NCBI GenBank assembly: GCA_029240075.1
Contig: JARBTQ010000025.1
Coordinates: 1 to 39,267 of the forward strand
From: Chlamydiales bacterium
GTDB taxonomy: Bacteria; Chlamydiota; Chlamydiia; Chlamydiales; JARBTQ01
Reading direction: 5' to 3'
Length of the DNA stretch: 39,267 nt
Shown: piece after piece, positions 25,886 to 34,707 of the stretch
Layout: every line of letters starts with the position of its first letter
Numbering within the stretch: the stretch's first letter is position 1
Translations under genes and position numbers: made by a program
Notes under the pieces: model-generated
What the model was told of the DNA's origin: nothing
Database searches by the model: none
Seen by the model: only the letters and a program-made list of their open reading frames with translations

Positions 25886-27322
25886 ATGAGTCCTTTTCAT
25901 AATATAGTTAATAATCAAATTTATCTTTCTTCAAGAGAAAGAGATGCTTCTCAGGGCAAAAAAGGACAAAGATTTATAAATAATAGGATTGCCCAGAATA
26001 TTTTGAAAGATAGTTTTTCGTCTATAGAGCTTTCGACAAAATTGGTTAAACCTCGGTATGGGAAAATAGCACGAACGGGTGACTATGCTGCTACGCTGCA
26101 GGGAAAAGTTACAATCCTTTGGGACTTGCGTTTGGGCAAAAAAGACTGGGAATCCCCTTCAGACTTGTCTTTTCCCTATACGCAAGAGGAATTGTGTTAT
26201 CAAGATACATTAGTTGATGATACAGGACTTGTCGTGCAAATTTATGATTTAAAAACAGCCTCGCAAAATAGCCATACTCACGCAAAATATATAGAGACTT
26301 TTTTTAAAGGTAATAGATTAGGAAGTTTTAACTGCCAAGAAGGCCTAAATCATTTTACTCTCGTACATGGAAATATTTTTGCTATTTTGCACGAAGTTGA
26401 AATTACCGAAGATTCAGAGACAAAATATAAAGCTACTCTTCACTCTTGGAATAAGGTAGGGGAAAAAGCAGAGGATATCCCATTGGAAGGATTAGAAAAG
26501 GGTAATATTATAAACGATATAGCTGGTTCTAAAGATTATCTCATCATCAGTACAAATAGTATTAATAATCCCCACGCAATCGTTAGCTTATTCGCTTTTA
26601 ATTTTGCAGAAAATTCTTTTCAAACTTTTGCTCTGGATAGTTCTAAGCCAGGTAAATATGATATAAGGCACAGTGTAAATCAATATATCTCAGCAAAATA
26701 CTTATCTCAGGGTTATCTGTATTTAGGGCGTTACGAAATAGAATCACACCTTTTCGGGAGCAGGGACAATTTTATAAGCTCGAAAATTTCTTTATTGAAT
26801 CTTACAACCGGTAAAATTGAAAAAGAGTACTCTCTTAAGTTGCCAGAAGCTAAAATTACAGATTTGATTATAGATAGGCAAAAAGCTTTCTTTGTCGCTT
26901 GTACTAGTGCTAGCCCTGAGTATGACCAATTATATTCGTTAGATCTTATAAATAGGGTTGAGCGAAAAATTTTAGATTTACCTCGATCAGAAGGGCTTCT
27001 TAAAAAGAAGTCAAACCTTTCAATTACACAAAACCTTTTGACAATCTGTTACGCTGATGATCCATCACGTAATGGCTGGGGATCGCAGACCCGTATTACT
27101 ATCGATACGCAAACAGAAGAAATACAAAGTCACGTTCAATATAAATGTTTAGGCATGCCTACTTATTCTTTACAATCTGAAGCTTCAGATATACTTCTAA
27201 TCCCATATGTTAGAGATGGTCAGTTAACTCTTTATCTAGAAAATTTTAATTCAACTTATGCTGATGAACATAAAGTAGATTTTAGGATTCAAAAATTTAA
27301 TAAAGATAAAAACGCCAATTAA
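25886..27322 (+). CDS. Unrecognised protein, possible beta-propeller
   Basis: The function is unknown. The roughly 478-residue product is rich in short beta-strand-like repeats (KVTILWDLRLG, YDQLYSLDLINRVER, YLYLGRYEIES), a pattern compatible with a WD/Kelch-like propeller, though no repeat consensus is clear. ATG 25886 was chosen because AAGG precedes it at good spacing. ATG 25841 is in frame and would add 15 hydrophobic residues, but has no ribosome-binding site. It stands 79 bases before an F-box-like gene in the same direction, and the pair may form an operon of host-directed proteins. Confidence 0.7.
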   Translation: MSPFHNIVNNQIYLSSRERDASQGKKGQRFINNRIAQNILKDSFSSIELSTKLVKPRYGKIARTGDYAATLQGKVTILWDLRLGKKDWESPSDLSFPYTQEELCYQDTLVDDTGLVVQIYDLKTASQNSHTHAKYIETFFKGNRLGSFNCQEGLNHFTLVHGNIFAILHEVEITEDSETKYKATLHSWNKVGEKAEDIPLEGLEKGNIINDIAGSKDYLIISTNSINNPHAIVSLFAFNFAENSFQTFALDSSKPGKYDIRHSVNQYISAKYLSQGYLYLGRYEIESHLFGSRDNFISSKISLLNLTTGKIEKEYSLKLPEAKITDLIIDRQKAFFVACTSASPEYDQLYSLDLINRVERKILDLPRSEGLLKKKSNLSITQNLLTICYADDPSRNGWGSQTRITIDTQTEEIQSHVQYKCLGMPTYSLQSEASDILLIPYVRDGQLTLYLENFNSTYADEHKVDFRIQKFNKDKNAN

Positions 27323-27401
27323 GATTGCCCTTACTTTAAGGGAATAATAAAAAACATAGAACGATTAATAATTTTAAAGTGATTTATTTTAGGAAGCTAA
27401 C

Positions 27402-28316
27402 ATGAATTTTACAGCATTACACCCAGATTTAATAAAACGTACAATTTCATTTATCGAAGACGGTAAAGATTATGTACATGTTAGACAATCTTGCAAGCAG
27501 TTGTATGGTATAGCCAACGCATATCAATCGGATTGGTGCCAGCAAAATATTAAGCAAATTTTTCATACTGCTATTTCTAATTTTACTTGTGATCTAGGTA
27601 AAAAGGAGATTGTTTCAATTAAACATAAGATTTGTTGCCTGCACCAAGTAGGTAAAGCATTCAATTTTTTAAATACTCTAAAATTGCAAGGTATTTTTGA
27701 TAAAATTATAAAAAGAGTTTTTGAATTAGAGGGCTATATATTACCAGAAGGTAACCATGATCAAACTTTAACTAAAGAGCAGTTAAAAGCTATAGGGTAT
27801 GAGATCCAATACTTAGCTGCTATTTTTAATACTTTAATTGAAGATTGTTTTTCAAAGGATAAGGTTTTTTCGCAAGAAATAGTAGAAGCTTCAAATGCCC
27901 AAAAAGATTTAGCGAATGAAATAGAACAAGCTAAAGAGAGTATAAAGAAATCTATAGGAAAGTTCATGTCGTCTTCAAACTCCTTTCCAAAATTGGCTTT
28001 TTGGTCTGGTAGGTTACTTTTTCTTAAAGAGGCTTACACGCTTCAATCTTTTGGAAAATTTAAGGATTTTATGAATTCTGATGAGATGCTCAAAGTATAT
28101 TCAGAGTTAGAAACAAAATTGCAAGCATACGATAAAAGTAAAATAAAACTACAAGAAAAGATCCAAAGAGAAAAAGCAATTACACAGGGCACTGGAGCAG
28201 ATGCTAGTTTAAGGCAGCAGCATTTAAGCCAAATTCAACAAGATGAAGATATCTTGAAATTATTGAATATGAATATCAAAATTATAACGGATTATCTCAG
28301 ATTTTTTAGGTTGTAA
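27402..28316 (+). CDS. F-box-like protein with helical C-terminal region
   Basis: Residues 5-40 (ALHPDLIKRTISFIEDGKDY ... RQSCKQLYGIANA) resemble an F-box: Leu-His-Pro start, ISFI hydrophobics, a D-Y-V-H-V-R pattern and a terminal CKQLY. F-box proteins link substrates to Skp1-Cullin1 ubiquitin ligases. Bacteria have no such ligase, so this would act in the host; environmental chlamydiae are known for enlarged sets of F-box proteins. The remaining 260 residues are helical, with coiled coils near 165-190 and 230-290, and show no known substrate-binding repeats. AGGAAG precedes the ATG. Confidence 0.7.
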   Translation: MNFTALHPDLIKRTISFIEDGKDYVHVRQSCKQLYGIANAYQSDWCQQNIKQIFHTAISNFTCDLGKKEIVSIKHKICCLHQVGKAFNFLNTLKLQGIFDKIIKRVFELEGYILPEGNHDQTLTKEQLKAIGYEIQYLAAIFNTLIEDCFSKDKVFSQEIVEASNAQKDLANEIEQAKESIKKSIGKFMSSSNSFPKLAFWSGRLLFLKEAYTLQSFGKFKDFMNSDEMLKVYSELETKLQAYDKSKIKLQEKIQREKAITQGTGADASLRQQHLSQIQQDEDILKLLNMNIKIITDYLRFFRL

Positions 28317-28370
28317 ATCCTTATATGAATAGCATGACAGACTTTAACTCAATTTGAAGAGATCAATTTT

Positions 28371-29066
28371 TTATATGGGATCAAAGACTGATTTTCTAAA
28401 TTTATTGGATTCTAGATGAGCTTGCCGAGTTGGTTCTGGCAGGCGGTAACCTCTTAGGCATTCGTTAACTATTTGCAAGCTTGTTTCGAAGCTTATTCTA
28501 TGTCCAGGTGCAATAATCAAGGGATTGCACCTTTTTTTAGTTTTTAACATAAATCCGATAGTCTTCCCTTTCCACTCCAGCTCTGTTATATCACCTGGTT
28601 GGTCTTCTAAACTGCGTTTTGGTTTACCTACCAAGATTGATTTAGCTACTCCAATTGTAGGGATATCGAGCAAGACACCAATATGACTAGCAATCCCTAA
28701 GCCTCGAGGATGGCTGATTCCATGACCATCGACTAATATAAGATCGGGCTTTTTATTCAATTTCTGAATGGCTTTAACTAAAGCGGGCGCTTCGCGGAAT
28801 CCTAAGTAACCTGGTATATAAGGAAAGCTGTCAGAATGGGAGGCATTGGAGACTGTCTGTACAGCCAAAGAATTTTTGTCTAAAAGAACGCAAGTGGCAT
28901 ACACGCTTTTTTGTTCATCATAAGGATTATTGCTGACATCCGTCCCTGCTACAATATTTATGGGGCCTAAACAATCTTCTATAACAACTTGCTGAGATAG
29001 CTGTCGTTGTAAATTAGCCGCTTTTTCTAAATTTTCAGGATAGAGCCATTGTGATAAATCTGGCAT
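28371..29066 (-). CDS. nfi: Endonuclease V (deoxyinosine 3' endonuclease)
   Basis: Endonuclease V cuts DNA one base 3' of deoxyinosine in repair of deaminated adenine. The 231-residue protein has family length. The metal-binding residues are in place: D43 (VAGTDVS), E92 (GFREAP) and D113 (LVDGHG). The conserved HPRGLGIASHIG and IGVAKSIL stretches follow. It is a single gene between convergent F-box-like and divergent gmhA genes. Confidence 0.96.
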   Translation of the reverse strand: MPDLSQWLYPENLEKAANLQRQLSQQVVIEDCLGPINIVAGTDVSNNPYDEQKSVYATCVLLDKNSLAVQTVSNASHSDSFPYIPGYLGFREAPALVKAIQKLNKKPDLILVDGHGISHPRGLGIASHIGVLLDIPTIGVAKSILVGKPKRSLEDQPGDITELEWKGKTIGFMLKTKKRCNPLIIAPGHRISFETSLQIVNECLRGYRLPEPTRQAHLESNKFRKSVFDPI

Positions 29067-29225
29067 AGGGGATCCCCCACAGCATATATTTCATATTTTG
29101 TATTATTGCAACTGCTTGTCTTATCAACACGTTATAATATAGAAGGTTGTCTGAATTAAAGCAACTGATGTAAATTGTAAATTTGATTAGCATTTTTGCA
29201 ATAGCTTACTGCGAGATAATAGGAT

Positions 29226-29257
29226 AGATCTCTAAACATGATCTTACAAGAGATCTG
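29226..29257. other. Inverted repeat upstream of gmhA
   Basis: AGATCTCT (29226-29233) is the exact reverse complement of AGAGATCT (29250-29257), with a 16-base gap, in the divergent region between nfi and gmhA. It could be an operator or a leader hairpin; no factor can be named. Confidence 0.4.
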
Positions 29258-29323
29258 TTGAAGAGGTTTCTTATTTCAAGTATGATCTCAATTTTTAATC
29301 TTTATTTCATTCAGGAGATTCAT

Positions 29324-29908
29324 GTGCAACCCTATATAGTTAGCTCTATACAAGATAGTATTCGGGCAAAAGAGCAACTTTTGAAAGCCAGTAGTTTGGT
29401 ATTTATGGAAGAGGCTGCTGCAATGATCGCGAATTGCTTCCGTACTGGACACAAAATCATTATTGCTGGAAATGGTGGAAGCCTTTGTGATGCAAACCAT
29501 TTTGCAGAAGAATTTACAGGGCAATTTCGTAAGAGAAGACCAGCACTTCCTGCCATTTCACTATCGGAAGGGGGGCATATTACTTGTGTTGCTAACGATT
29601 TTGGTTACGAAGAAGTTTTTGCTCGTGGCGTTGAAGCTTACGGCAAGCCTGGCGATATCTTTATAGGCATAACAACTAGTGGAAATTCTGCAAATATCAT
29701 TAAAGCTTTTGAGCAGGCTAAAGTAATGAAACTTCATACAGTTGCTTTTTTAGGGAAAGGTGGTGGTAAATTGAAGGGGAAATGTGATCTAGAGATTATT
29801 ATAGATGGATTTGTTACATCAGATCGGATTCAAGAAGCTCATATGACTGCTATTCATACGATTATTGAAATTGTAGAATACCATCTTTATGGAAGAGAAC
29901 AGGTCTAG
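29324..29908 (+). CDS. gmhA: Phosphoheptose isomerase GmhA
   Basis: GmhA converts sedoheptulose 7-phosphate to D-glycero-D-manno-heptose 7-phosphate, the first step of LPS-core heptose synthesis. GTG 29324 was chosen because AGGAG lies 6 bases before it. The product (194 residues) then has normal family length and begins MQPYIVSSIQDSI. An upstream in-frame ATG at 29258 would add 22 hydrophobic residues of no family relevance. The SIS domain shows AGNGGSLCDANHFAEEFTG and the ITTSGNSANI phosphate loop. It lies 5 bases before lpxK. DiaA-like SIS proteins are an alternative, but the LPS context favours GmhA. Confidence 0.9.
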   Translation: MQPYIVSSIQDSIRAKEQLLKASSLVFMEEAAAMIANCFRTGHKIIIAGNGGSLCDANHFAEEFTGQFRKRRPALPAISLSEGGHITCVANDFGYEEVFARGVEAYGKPGDIFIGITTSGNSANIIKAFEQAKVMKLHTVAFLGKGGGKLKGKCDLEIIIDGFVTSDRIQEAHMTAIHTIIEIVEYHLYGREQV

Positions 29909-29913
29909 AAGAG

Positions 29914-31026
29914 ATGAGAAATAGACTAAAATTAGTAGCTTTGCAATTAATAAAGCGTAAGGATAGTCGTTTGACTACACATGCTATGCATGCCATCCTC
30001 CACTTCTTTTCATGGGGTTATACCTTTGCGGTTTTTATACGCAACTACTTATTTGATATAAAGTTTATTAAAACAACTAAAATTTCAATCCCTGTAGTGA
30101 GCATAGGTAACATTACAGTGGGGGGAACGGGTAAGACACCATTAACAATATTTTTGGCAAAGCAACTATCTCAAAATATAAAAGTTGCTATACTGTCGAG
30201 GGGATATGGCTCGCAAACTGAAAACAGTAAAATGCCTTTTTGCATAGAAAATTCTAGCTTAGAGGGCATTAGTCCAAAGGATTGTGGTGATGAACCCTAT
30301 TTGATGGTCAAATTACTTTCTTCCGTAAAGGTTTTTATCAATAAAAATCGTAGCCTATCTGCTATAGCAGCAAAGGATGCTGGAATGGGTCTCTTAATTT
30401 TAGATGACGGCTTTCAGCATCGACACCTTGATAGAGACGTCGATATTGTTATTATTGATGCTACTGATCCTATAGGGCAAGGATACTGCCTTCCACGTGG
30501 ATTATTACGAGAACCGCTTAAAAATCTAAAACGTGCAAACTTAATTATTTTAAATCATTCTTTGCATAGAGGGGTTGACTTAGACGCAGTGCAGAATACA
30601 ATCAGAGAGTATGCCCAAGCGCCTATCATCCAAACAGATATAGTAATAGAGGGTATTACAGATTTAGAAGGGAATAAAGTGAACTTGCCCAGAAATACTC
30701 GCGTAGGAGTTTTCAGTGGGATTGGACAGCCAGAGCATTTTTATAAAACTTTAGAGCAACTAGGAGTAGAAATCGTCCTACAGCTCAATTTAACGGATCA
30801 CGAAGCTATATCTGCGACTTTATTGCAAACCTTTACTAAAAATGCACAAGTCTTGGGAGCAGAATATATTCTATGCACACAAAAAGACTTGGTAAAAATT
30901 CCAAAGAATATCAAACTACCTTTAATTCTGGCTTCAGTTAATATCGGCCTTAAAATTTTCAAAGGACAGGAACATTGGGATCTTCTTATACGCAACCTGA
31001 CTTCTAATACTGAGCACCATGTCTAA
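29914..31026 (+). CDS. lpxK: Tetraacyldisaccharide 4'-kinase LpxK
   Basis: LpxK phosphorylates the 4' position of the lipid A disaccharide to make lipid IVA. The 370-residue protein has a membrane-associating N-terminal helix, the conserved SIGNITVGGTGKTP stretch with the P-loop at about 69-76, LSRGYG (about 97-102) and DDGFQHRHLDRD (about 165-176), all family markers. Its last 8 bases overlap the start of the next gene, which indicates translational coupling. Confidence 0.96.
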   Translation: MRNRLKLVALQLIKRKDSRLTTHAMHAILHFFSWGYTFAVFIRNYLFDIKFIKTTKISIPVVSIGNITVGGTGKTPLTIFLAKQLSQNIKVAILSRGYGSQTENSKMPFCIENSSLEGISPKDCGDEPYLMVKLLSSVKVFINKNRSLSAIAAKDAGMGLLILDDGFQHRHLDRDVDIVIIDATDPIGQGYCLPRGLLREPLKNLKRANLIILNHSLHRGVDLDAVQNTIREYAQAPIIQTDIVIEGITDLEGNKVNLPRNTRVGVFSGIGQPEHFYKTLEQLGVEIVLQLNLTDHEAISATLLQTFTKNAQVLGAEYILCTQKDLVKIPKNIKLPLILASVNIGLKIFKGQEHWDLLIRNLTSNTEHHV

Positions 31027-31687
31027 CGAGATCTTATTTATTATCTATATTGTAATAACTGCTTGTGGAGCATTAGGTGCATTGAGGCTCGGTAAAGAAG
31101 CGCTTATTGCTCTTATCTGCGCTCAGTTTATTCTAGTTAATCTTTTTGTAATCAAACAAATTCAAATTTTTAGTCTAGAAGCAACAGCTGCTGAAGCTTT
31201 AGCAGTGGGTACAACCTTAGCTCTAAACCTTCTACAGGAGTATTATGGGAGAGCAACCACACAAAAAGCAATAGGTCTTAGCTTTTTTATTGGCTTCTTT
31301 TATCTGTTTGTTGCCCAGTTGCACCTAGCCTATAAGCCTAGCCCTTCAGATTTTTCGCAATCCCATTTTTTAACGCTGTTATCGCCAACGCCCCGCTTAT
31401 TAATAGCTTCTCTTGTAGTCTTTTTTATAGTACAGCAATTTGATATTAGGATTTATGAATTTTTACGCAGAAGATGGAATACAAACTACTACGTACTTAG
31501 AAATATGCTTTCTGCTGCTGCTACCCAGCTCCTAGATACAATACTTTTTACTTTTCTAGGGCTTTATGGTGTACTTAATCATCTATTCGAAATCGTGATT
31601 TTCAGTTATATTATTAAAATTTTTGTCATTGTAGTGATGACCCCTTTTTTAGCTTTATCTAAACAAAAATTATTCAGAAGTTCTTAA
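31019..31687 (+). CDS. yhhQ: Queuosine-precursor (queuine) transporter, YhhQ/QPTR family
   Basis: The 222-residue membrane protein has about six transmembrane helices and the family stretch NLLQEYYGRATTQKAIGLSF (about 70-89), matching the VUT/QPTR family (PF02592). The E. coli member imports preQ0/preQ1, and the C. trachomatis member (CT140) has been reported as a queuine importer. Its start overlaps the end of lpxK, and tgt follows 9 bases later, so uptake and insertion of the base are encoded together. With no queC-F genes seen here, salvage from the host is likely. Confidence 0.9.
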   Translation: MSNEILFIIYIVITACGALGALRLGKEALIALICAQFILVNLFVIKQIQIFSLEATAAEALAVGTTLALNLLQEYYGRATTQKAIGLSFFIGFFYLFVAQLHLAYKPSPSDFSQSHFLTLLSPTPRLLIASLVVFFIVQQFDIRIYEFLRRRWNTNYYVLRNMLSAAATQLLDTILFTFLGLYGVLNHLFEIVIFSYIIKIFVIVVMTPFLALSKQKLFRSS

Positions 31688-31696
31688 AAATTATTT

Positions 31697-32815
31697 ATGT
31701 TCCGATTTGAAATTATTTATAAATCCAAAAGAAGTGCTGCTCGTGTAGGTCGTATTCACACACCACACGGAATTATAGACACTCCTAACTTTGTTCCAGT
31801 AGGAACACATGCAACACTTAAAGCTATAGATAGCTGTATGGTCAATCAGCTTGATGTACAACTAATGTTTTGCAATACGTACCATTTGCTTCTTCACCCT
31901 GGTCCCGAGGTTATAGAAAATGCAGGGGGATTACACCGTTTTATGAATCGTAATCAGCCGATCATTACAGATTCTGGTGGTTTTCAAGTCTTTAGCTTAG
32001 CTTCAGGGGTCGTCAATGATGAAATGAAAAGTCGCGGGCAAAATAGAAATGAAGGGTCTGTAGTAAAAGTGTCTGAGGAAGGGGTTGTTTTTCGTTCTTA
32101 TCGAGATGGCGCTAAGATCACTTTAACTCCAGAATCAGCTGTGCAAATACAAAAATCTTTAGGAGCAGATATAATCATTCCTCTTGATGAATTGTTACCG
32201 CATCACGTTAATGAAAAAAAACTTAAAAAGTCTTTTGATCGGACACATCGTTGGGAAAAACGCTCCTTAGAAGAACATTTACGCAATCCTAAACAGCAGG
32301 CTATGTATGCTGTAATTCATGGAGGTATCGATGCTGATTTGCGAAGACAAAGCTGCGAAATTTTAACACAGCTACCCTTTGATGGGTTTGGAATAGGGGG
32401 TAGTCTAGGTCGTAATCGAGAGGAGATGGTTGAAATGTTAAAAATGATGACCCCTTTCCTACCTACAGATAAACCCAATCATTTATTAGGTATTGGTGAT
32501 TTAGCTTCGATTGAAGCCTGTATTCCTTTAGGAATCGATACTTTTGACAGTTCTTATCCCACTAGGAGCGCACGGCATGCTGTTCTACTAAGTCAACAAG
32601 GGCAAGTAAAAGTAGATCAAAATCGTTATAAATCTTGTTTAGAGCCAATTGAACACGATTGCTGTTGCTATACTTGTAAAAATTATACTCTGGCTTACAT
32701 CCACCATCTTTTTAAAGCTAAAGAAACTGTAGGACTGACATTAGCTACAATACATAATGTTCATTATATGATGAAATTAATGAAGCAGTACCGCAACCAG
32801 ATCCTATCTGAATAG
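31697..32815 (+). CDS. tgt: tRNA-guanine transglycosylase Tgt
   Basis: Tgt exchanges guanine-34 of GUN-anticodon tRNAs for a queuosine precursor. The 372-residue protein shows ITDSGGFQVFSL (acid Asp near 92), the nucleophilic Asp in FDSSYPTRSARH (about 283) and the zinc site CCCYTCKNYTLAYIHHL. The bacterial motif GGLAVGE, whose valine favours preQ1 over bulky queuine, is replaced by GGSLGRNRE, one residue shorter and without that valine. Given the adjacent transporter, this fits direct use of queuine, as reported for the C. trachomatis enzyme. A mobile-element-like repeat lies just after the gene. Confidence 0.96.
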   Translation: MFRFEIIYKSKRSAARVGRIHTPHGIIDTPNFVPVGTHATLKAIDSCMVNQLDVQLMFCNTYHLLLHPGPEVIENAGGLHRFMNRNQPIITDSGGFQVFSLASGVVNDEMKSRGQNRNEGSVVKVSEEGVVFRSYRDGAKITLTPESAVQIQKSLGADIIIPLDELLPHHVNEKKLKKSFDRTHRWEKRSLEEHLRNPKQQAMYAVIHGGIDADLRRQSCEILTQLPFDGFGIGGSLGRNREEMVEMLKMMTPFLPTDKPNHLLGIGDLASIEACIPLGIDTFDSSYPTRSARHAVLLSQQGQVKVDQNRYKSCLEPIEHDCCCYTCKNYTLAYIHHLFKAKETVGLTLATIHNVHYMMKLMKQYRNQILSE

Positions 32816-32819
32816 ATCT

Positions 32820-32948
32820 ATTGCAAAATTCTTTCAACACTAGATTATCAAAATAGGCGATAGACCTCTTTCGAAACCTATTTCGCGGAGATCTATCGAG
32901 TCACCAATAATAAAGGCTCGAAAGAGGATCAATAAAGGATTGTGCAAT
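32820..32948. mobile_element. MITE-like element with nested inverted repeats, copy B of dispersed repeat
   Basis: The 129-bp element begins ATTGCAAAATTCTTT and ends with the approximate inverse AAAGGATTGTGCAAT (12 of 15 complementary). Inside it CCTCTTTCGA (32865-32874) pairs perfectly with TCGAAAGAGG (32918-32927). Its core 32868-32923 matches 7942-7997 at 45 of 56 bases. Size, non-coding nature, terminal inverted repeats and dispersal fit a miniature inverted-repeat element, or a folded RNA element. Confidence 0.6.
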
Positions 32949-33238
32949 AAATTTAAGGAATTTTTTAAAAGTAAATTTCATAAAAACTTTTATTAAAATT
33001 GAAAAAAATATTTGAAACAGAGCTAATAAAATTAACCAAATACAAAACCTTAAAATTTATCAAAATTAGAGCCTATTTTTAAAAGGGGTATAAAAAAAGT
33101 TGGCTAACTATGGATTGCGATAAAACAAACGAACAAGTATATTTTAGATTACATTAACACTATATTTCTTAAATATTTACTTAGAGCGTTCTGGTAACTA
33201 TACAGACTTATTTATCAAGAATCATAGGAATCATTTAT
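32949..33238. other. AT-rich intergenic region after the element
   Basis: Together with the element this is a 423-bp gap between tgt and the next gene. It holds a possible promoter at 33115-33143 and otherwise shows no coding potential. Confidence 0.4.
33115..33143 (+). promoter_or_regulatory. Possible sigma-70-type promoter for the 33239 gene
   Basis: TTGCGA (33115-33120) and TATATT (33138-33143) are spaced by exactly 17 bases, about 95 bases before the start codon. Confidence 0.5.
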
Positions 33239-34693
33239 ATGTCTTCATCTATCTTAACAAGTCCCTCTAAAAAAGCTAAGATTGACCTATCAGACTATAA
33301 TTTTCGTAGAGATATCAACAGTCGTTTATTAATGAATCACTTTAACGCCGAAGATGTTGAGGTCCTTAATGAAATTTTATCTAGCTCATTAAATATTCCT
33401 ATGCGACGTCTAGTTTCTTCTGTGAATGTTGAGGAAGAACAACTTAACGCTGCTCTAGAAAAGTTAAGTCGTGCTGGTTTGTTGGCGCGACATGGAGAAA
33501 GTATTGTAGTTGATAAAGAGACACGTAAACACTATGAAATTGAAGCCTCTAAGTTTGATGAGGATTTTAGACCAGACATGGAATACTTTCAGCAATTACT
33601 AAAGAAAGTTCCTATCCATGTTCTACCTGTTTGGTATGCTATATCTAAAACAGCGGATAATATATTTGATTCTATCATAGAAAAATACTTAGCGACTCCC
33701 CAAGTTTATGGTCGCTATTTGCAAGAGCTTCAGTTTGAAAAAGATATTTTGAATCGGATTGTAGAAGACCTTTTCAAAGCTCCTATGTACACTATCTCTG
33801 CAAAATCTTTGAAGGAAAAATACAGCCTCTCAGAAGAGGAGTTTATTAAAAATATCTTGATTTTAGAGTTTCACTGCGTTTGCTTTTCTAGTTATAGAAA
33901 ACAGGGACACGAGTGGCAAGAGGTCATTACTCCCTTTTATGAGTGGCGTGAATATCTGGACTTTTTAGAAGATACTGAAAATCGCCCTATCGATGAGTCT
34001 AAAGGGGATATAGATCGTAAATGGGGTGCTCCTTTTTGTTTTATTTTAACAATAACAGAGTTATTAAAAGCTGCAAATGAAGTTCCTTTAGTCCTTGAAG
34101 AGCAAGAACAATTACCTCAAGCTCTTATCGATCGCTTATTACCTGCAGTTAATTTAATCCCTGAATATCAGGCAGCTAATTATTCTGCTAGCATAGTGCG
34201 AGCTCATTTCCAGGCTGCTATGTACAAATCATGCTTTATCAAATTGATGGAGATAGACAACAACCGACTAAAAGTATTACCTGCTTCACAAAACTGGTTG
34301 AGCCTTTCATCAGAGGATCAAGCTATGTATCTTTACCGCCATCCTCTAAATCGTATTTCTCCAAAGCAGATTCCTGCGGAGTTATATACAGATAGAAACA
34401 TTAGAGAGATTGAAAAAAGTTTAAAAAAGGTTCTTAATGCAGGCTGGGTCTATTATGATGATTTCGTACGCTCACTCACAATTGGAATTGGTGATATTAA
34501 GCCAATCAGTTTAGTAAAACAAGGTTTGAGATGGAAATATAAAATACCCCAGTATTCAGATAGGGAGTTAGCTTTAATTAAAGCAATTATATTTGAAAGA
34601 CTATCAGAAGTTGGTTTTGTACAAATAGGAAAGCATAATGATAAACCTTGCTTTTGTGTCACCCCTTTTGGTGGTTTAAGTGTTGGGAAGTAA
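33239..34693 (+). CDS. Unrecognised soluble protein, winged-helix-like segments
   Basis: The function is not known. The 484-residue product has no signal peptide or membrane segment. Residues about 40-95 (LNIPMRRLVSSVNVEEEQLN ... LSRAGLLARHGESIVVD) read like a winged-helix fold, and a similar helical unit recurs near 185-225 (MYTISAKSLKEKYSLSEEEF). The C-terminal part (about 440-480) has a third such element ending in GKHNDKPCFCVTPFG. A DNA-binding or complex-scaffold role is possible but not shown. AGGAA precedes the ATG, and a RodZ-like gene follows after 14 bases, suggesting one operon. Confidence 0.8.
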   Translation: MSSSILTSPSKKAKIDLSDYNFRRDINSRLLMNHFNAEDVEVLNEILSSSLNIPMRRLVSSVNVEEEQLNAALEKLSRAGLLARHGESIVVDKETRKHYEIEASKFDEDFRPDMEYFQQLLKKVPIHVLPVWYAISKTADNIFDSIIEKYLATPQVYGRYLQELQFEKDILNRIVEDLFKAPMYTISAKSLKEKYSLSEEEFIKNILILEFHCVCFSSYRKQGHEWQEVITPFYEWREYLDFLEDTENRPIDESKGDIDRKWGAPFCFILTITELLKAANEVPLVLEEQEQLPQALIDRLLPAVNLIPEYQAANYSASIVRAHFQAAMYKSCFIKLMEIDNNRLKVLPASQNWLSLSSEDQAMYLYRHPLNRISPKQIPAELYTDRNIREIEKSLKKVLNAGWVYYDDFVRSLTIGIGDIKPISLVKQGLRWKYKIPQYSDRELALIKAIIFERLSEVGFVQIGKHNDKPCFCVTPFGGLSVGK

Positions 34694-34707
34694 AGAATAA
34701 GGTTTAT

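Noticed and set aside
29258-29323. Longer gmhA start adding a hydrophobic N-terminus
   Set aside because: The GTG at 29324 has AGGAG at ideal spacing and gives the normal family length; the extension has no ribosome-binding site of its own.
34648-34707. Longer RodZ-like start inside the previous gene
   Set aside because: It would overlap the preceding coding region by 46 bases; the HTH domain begins after ATG 34708.
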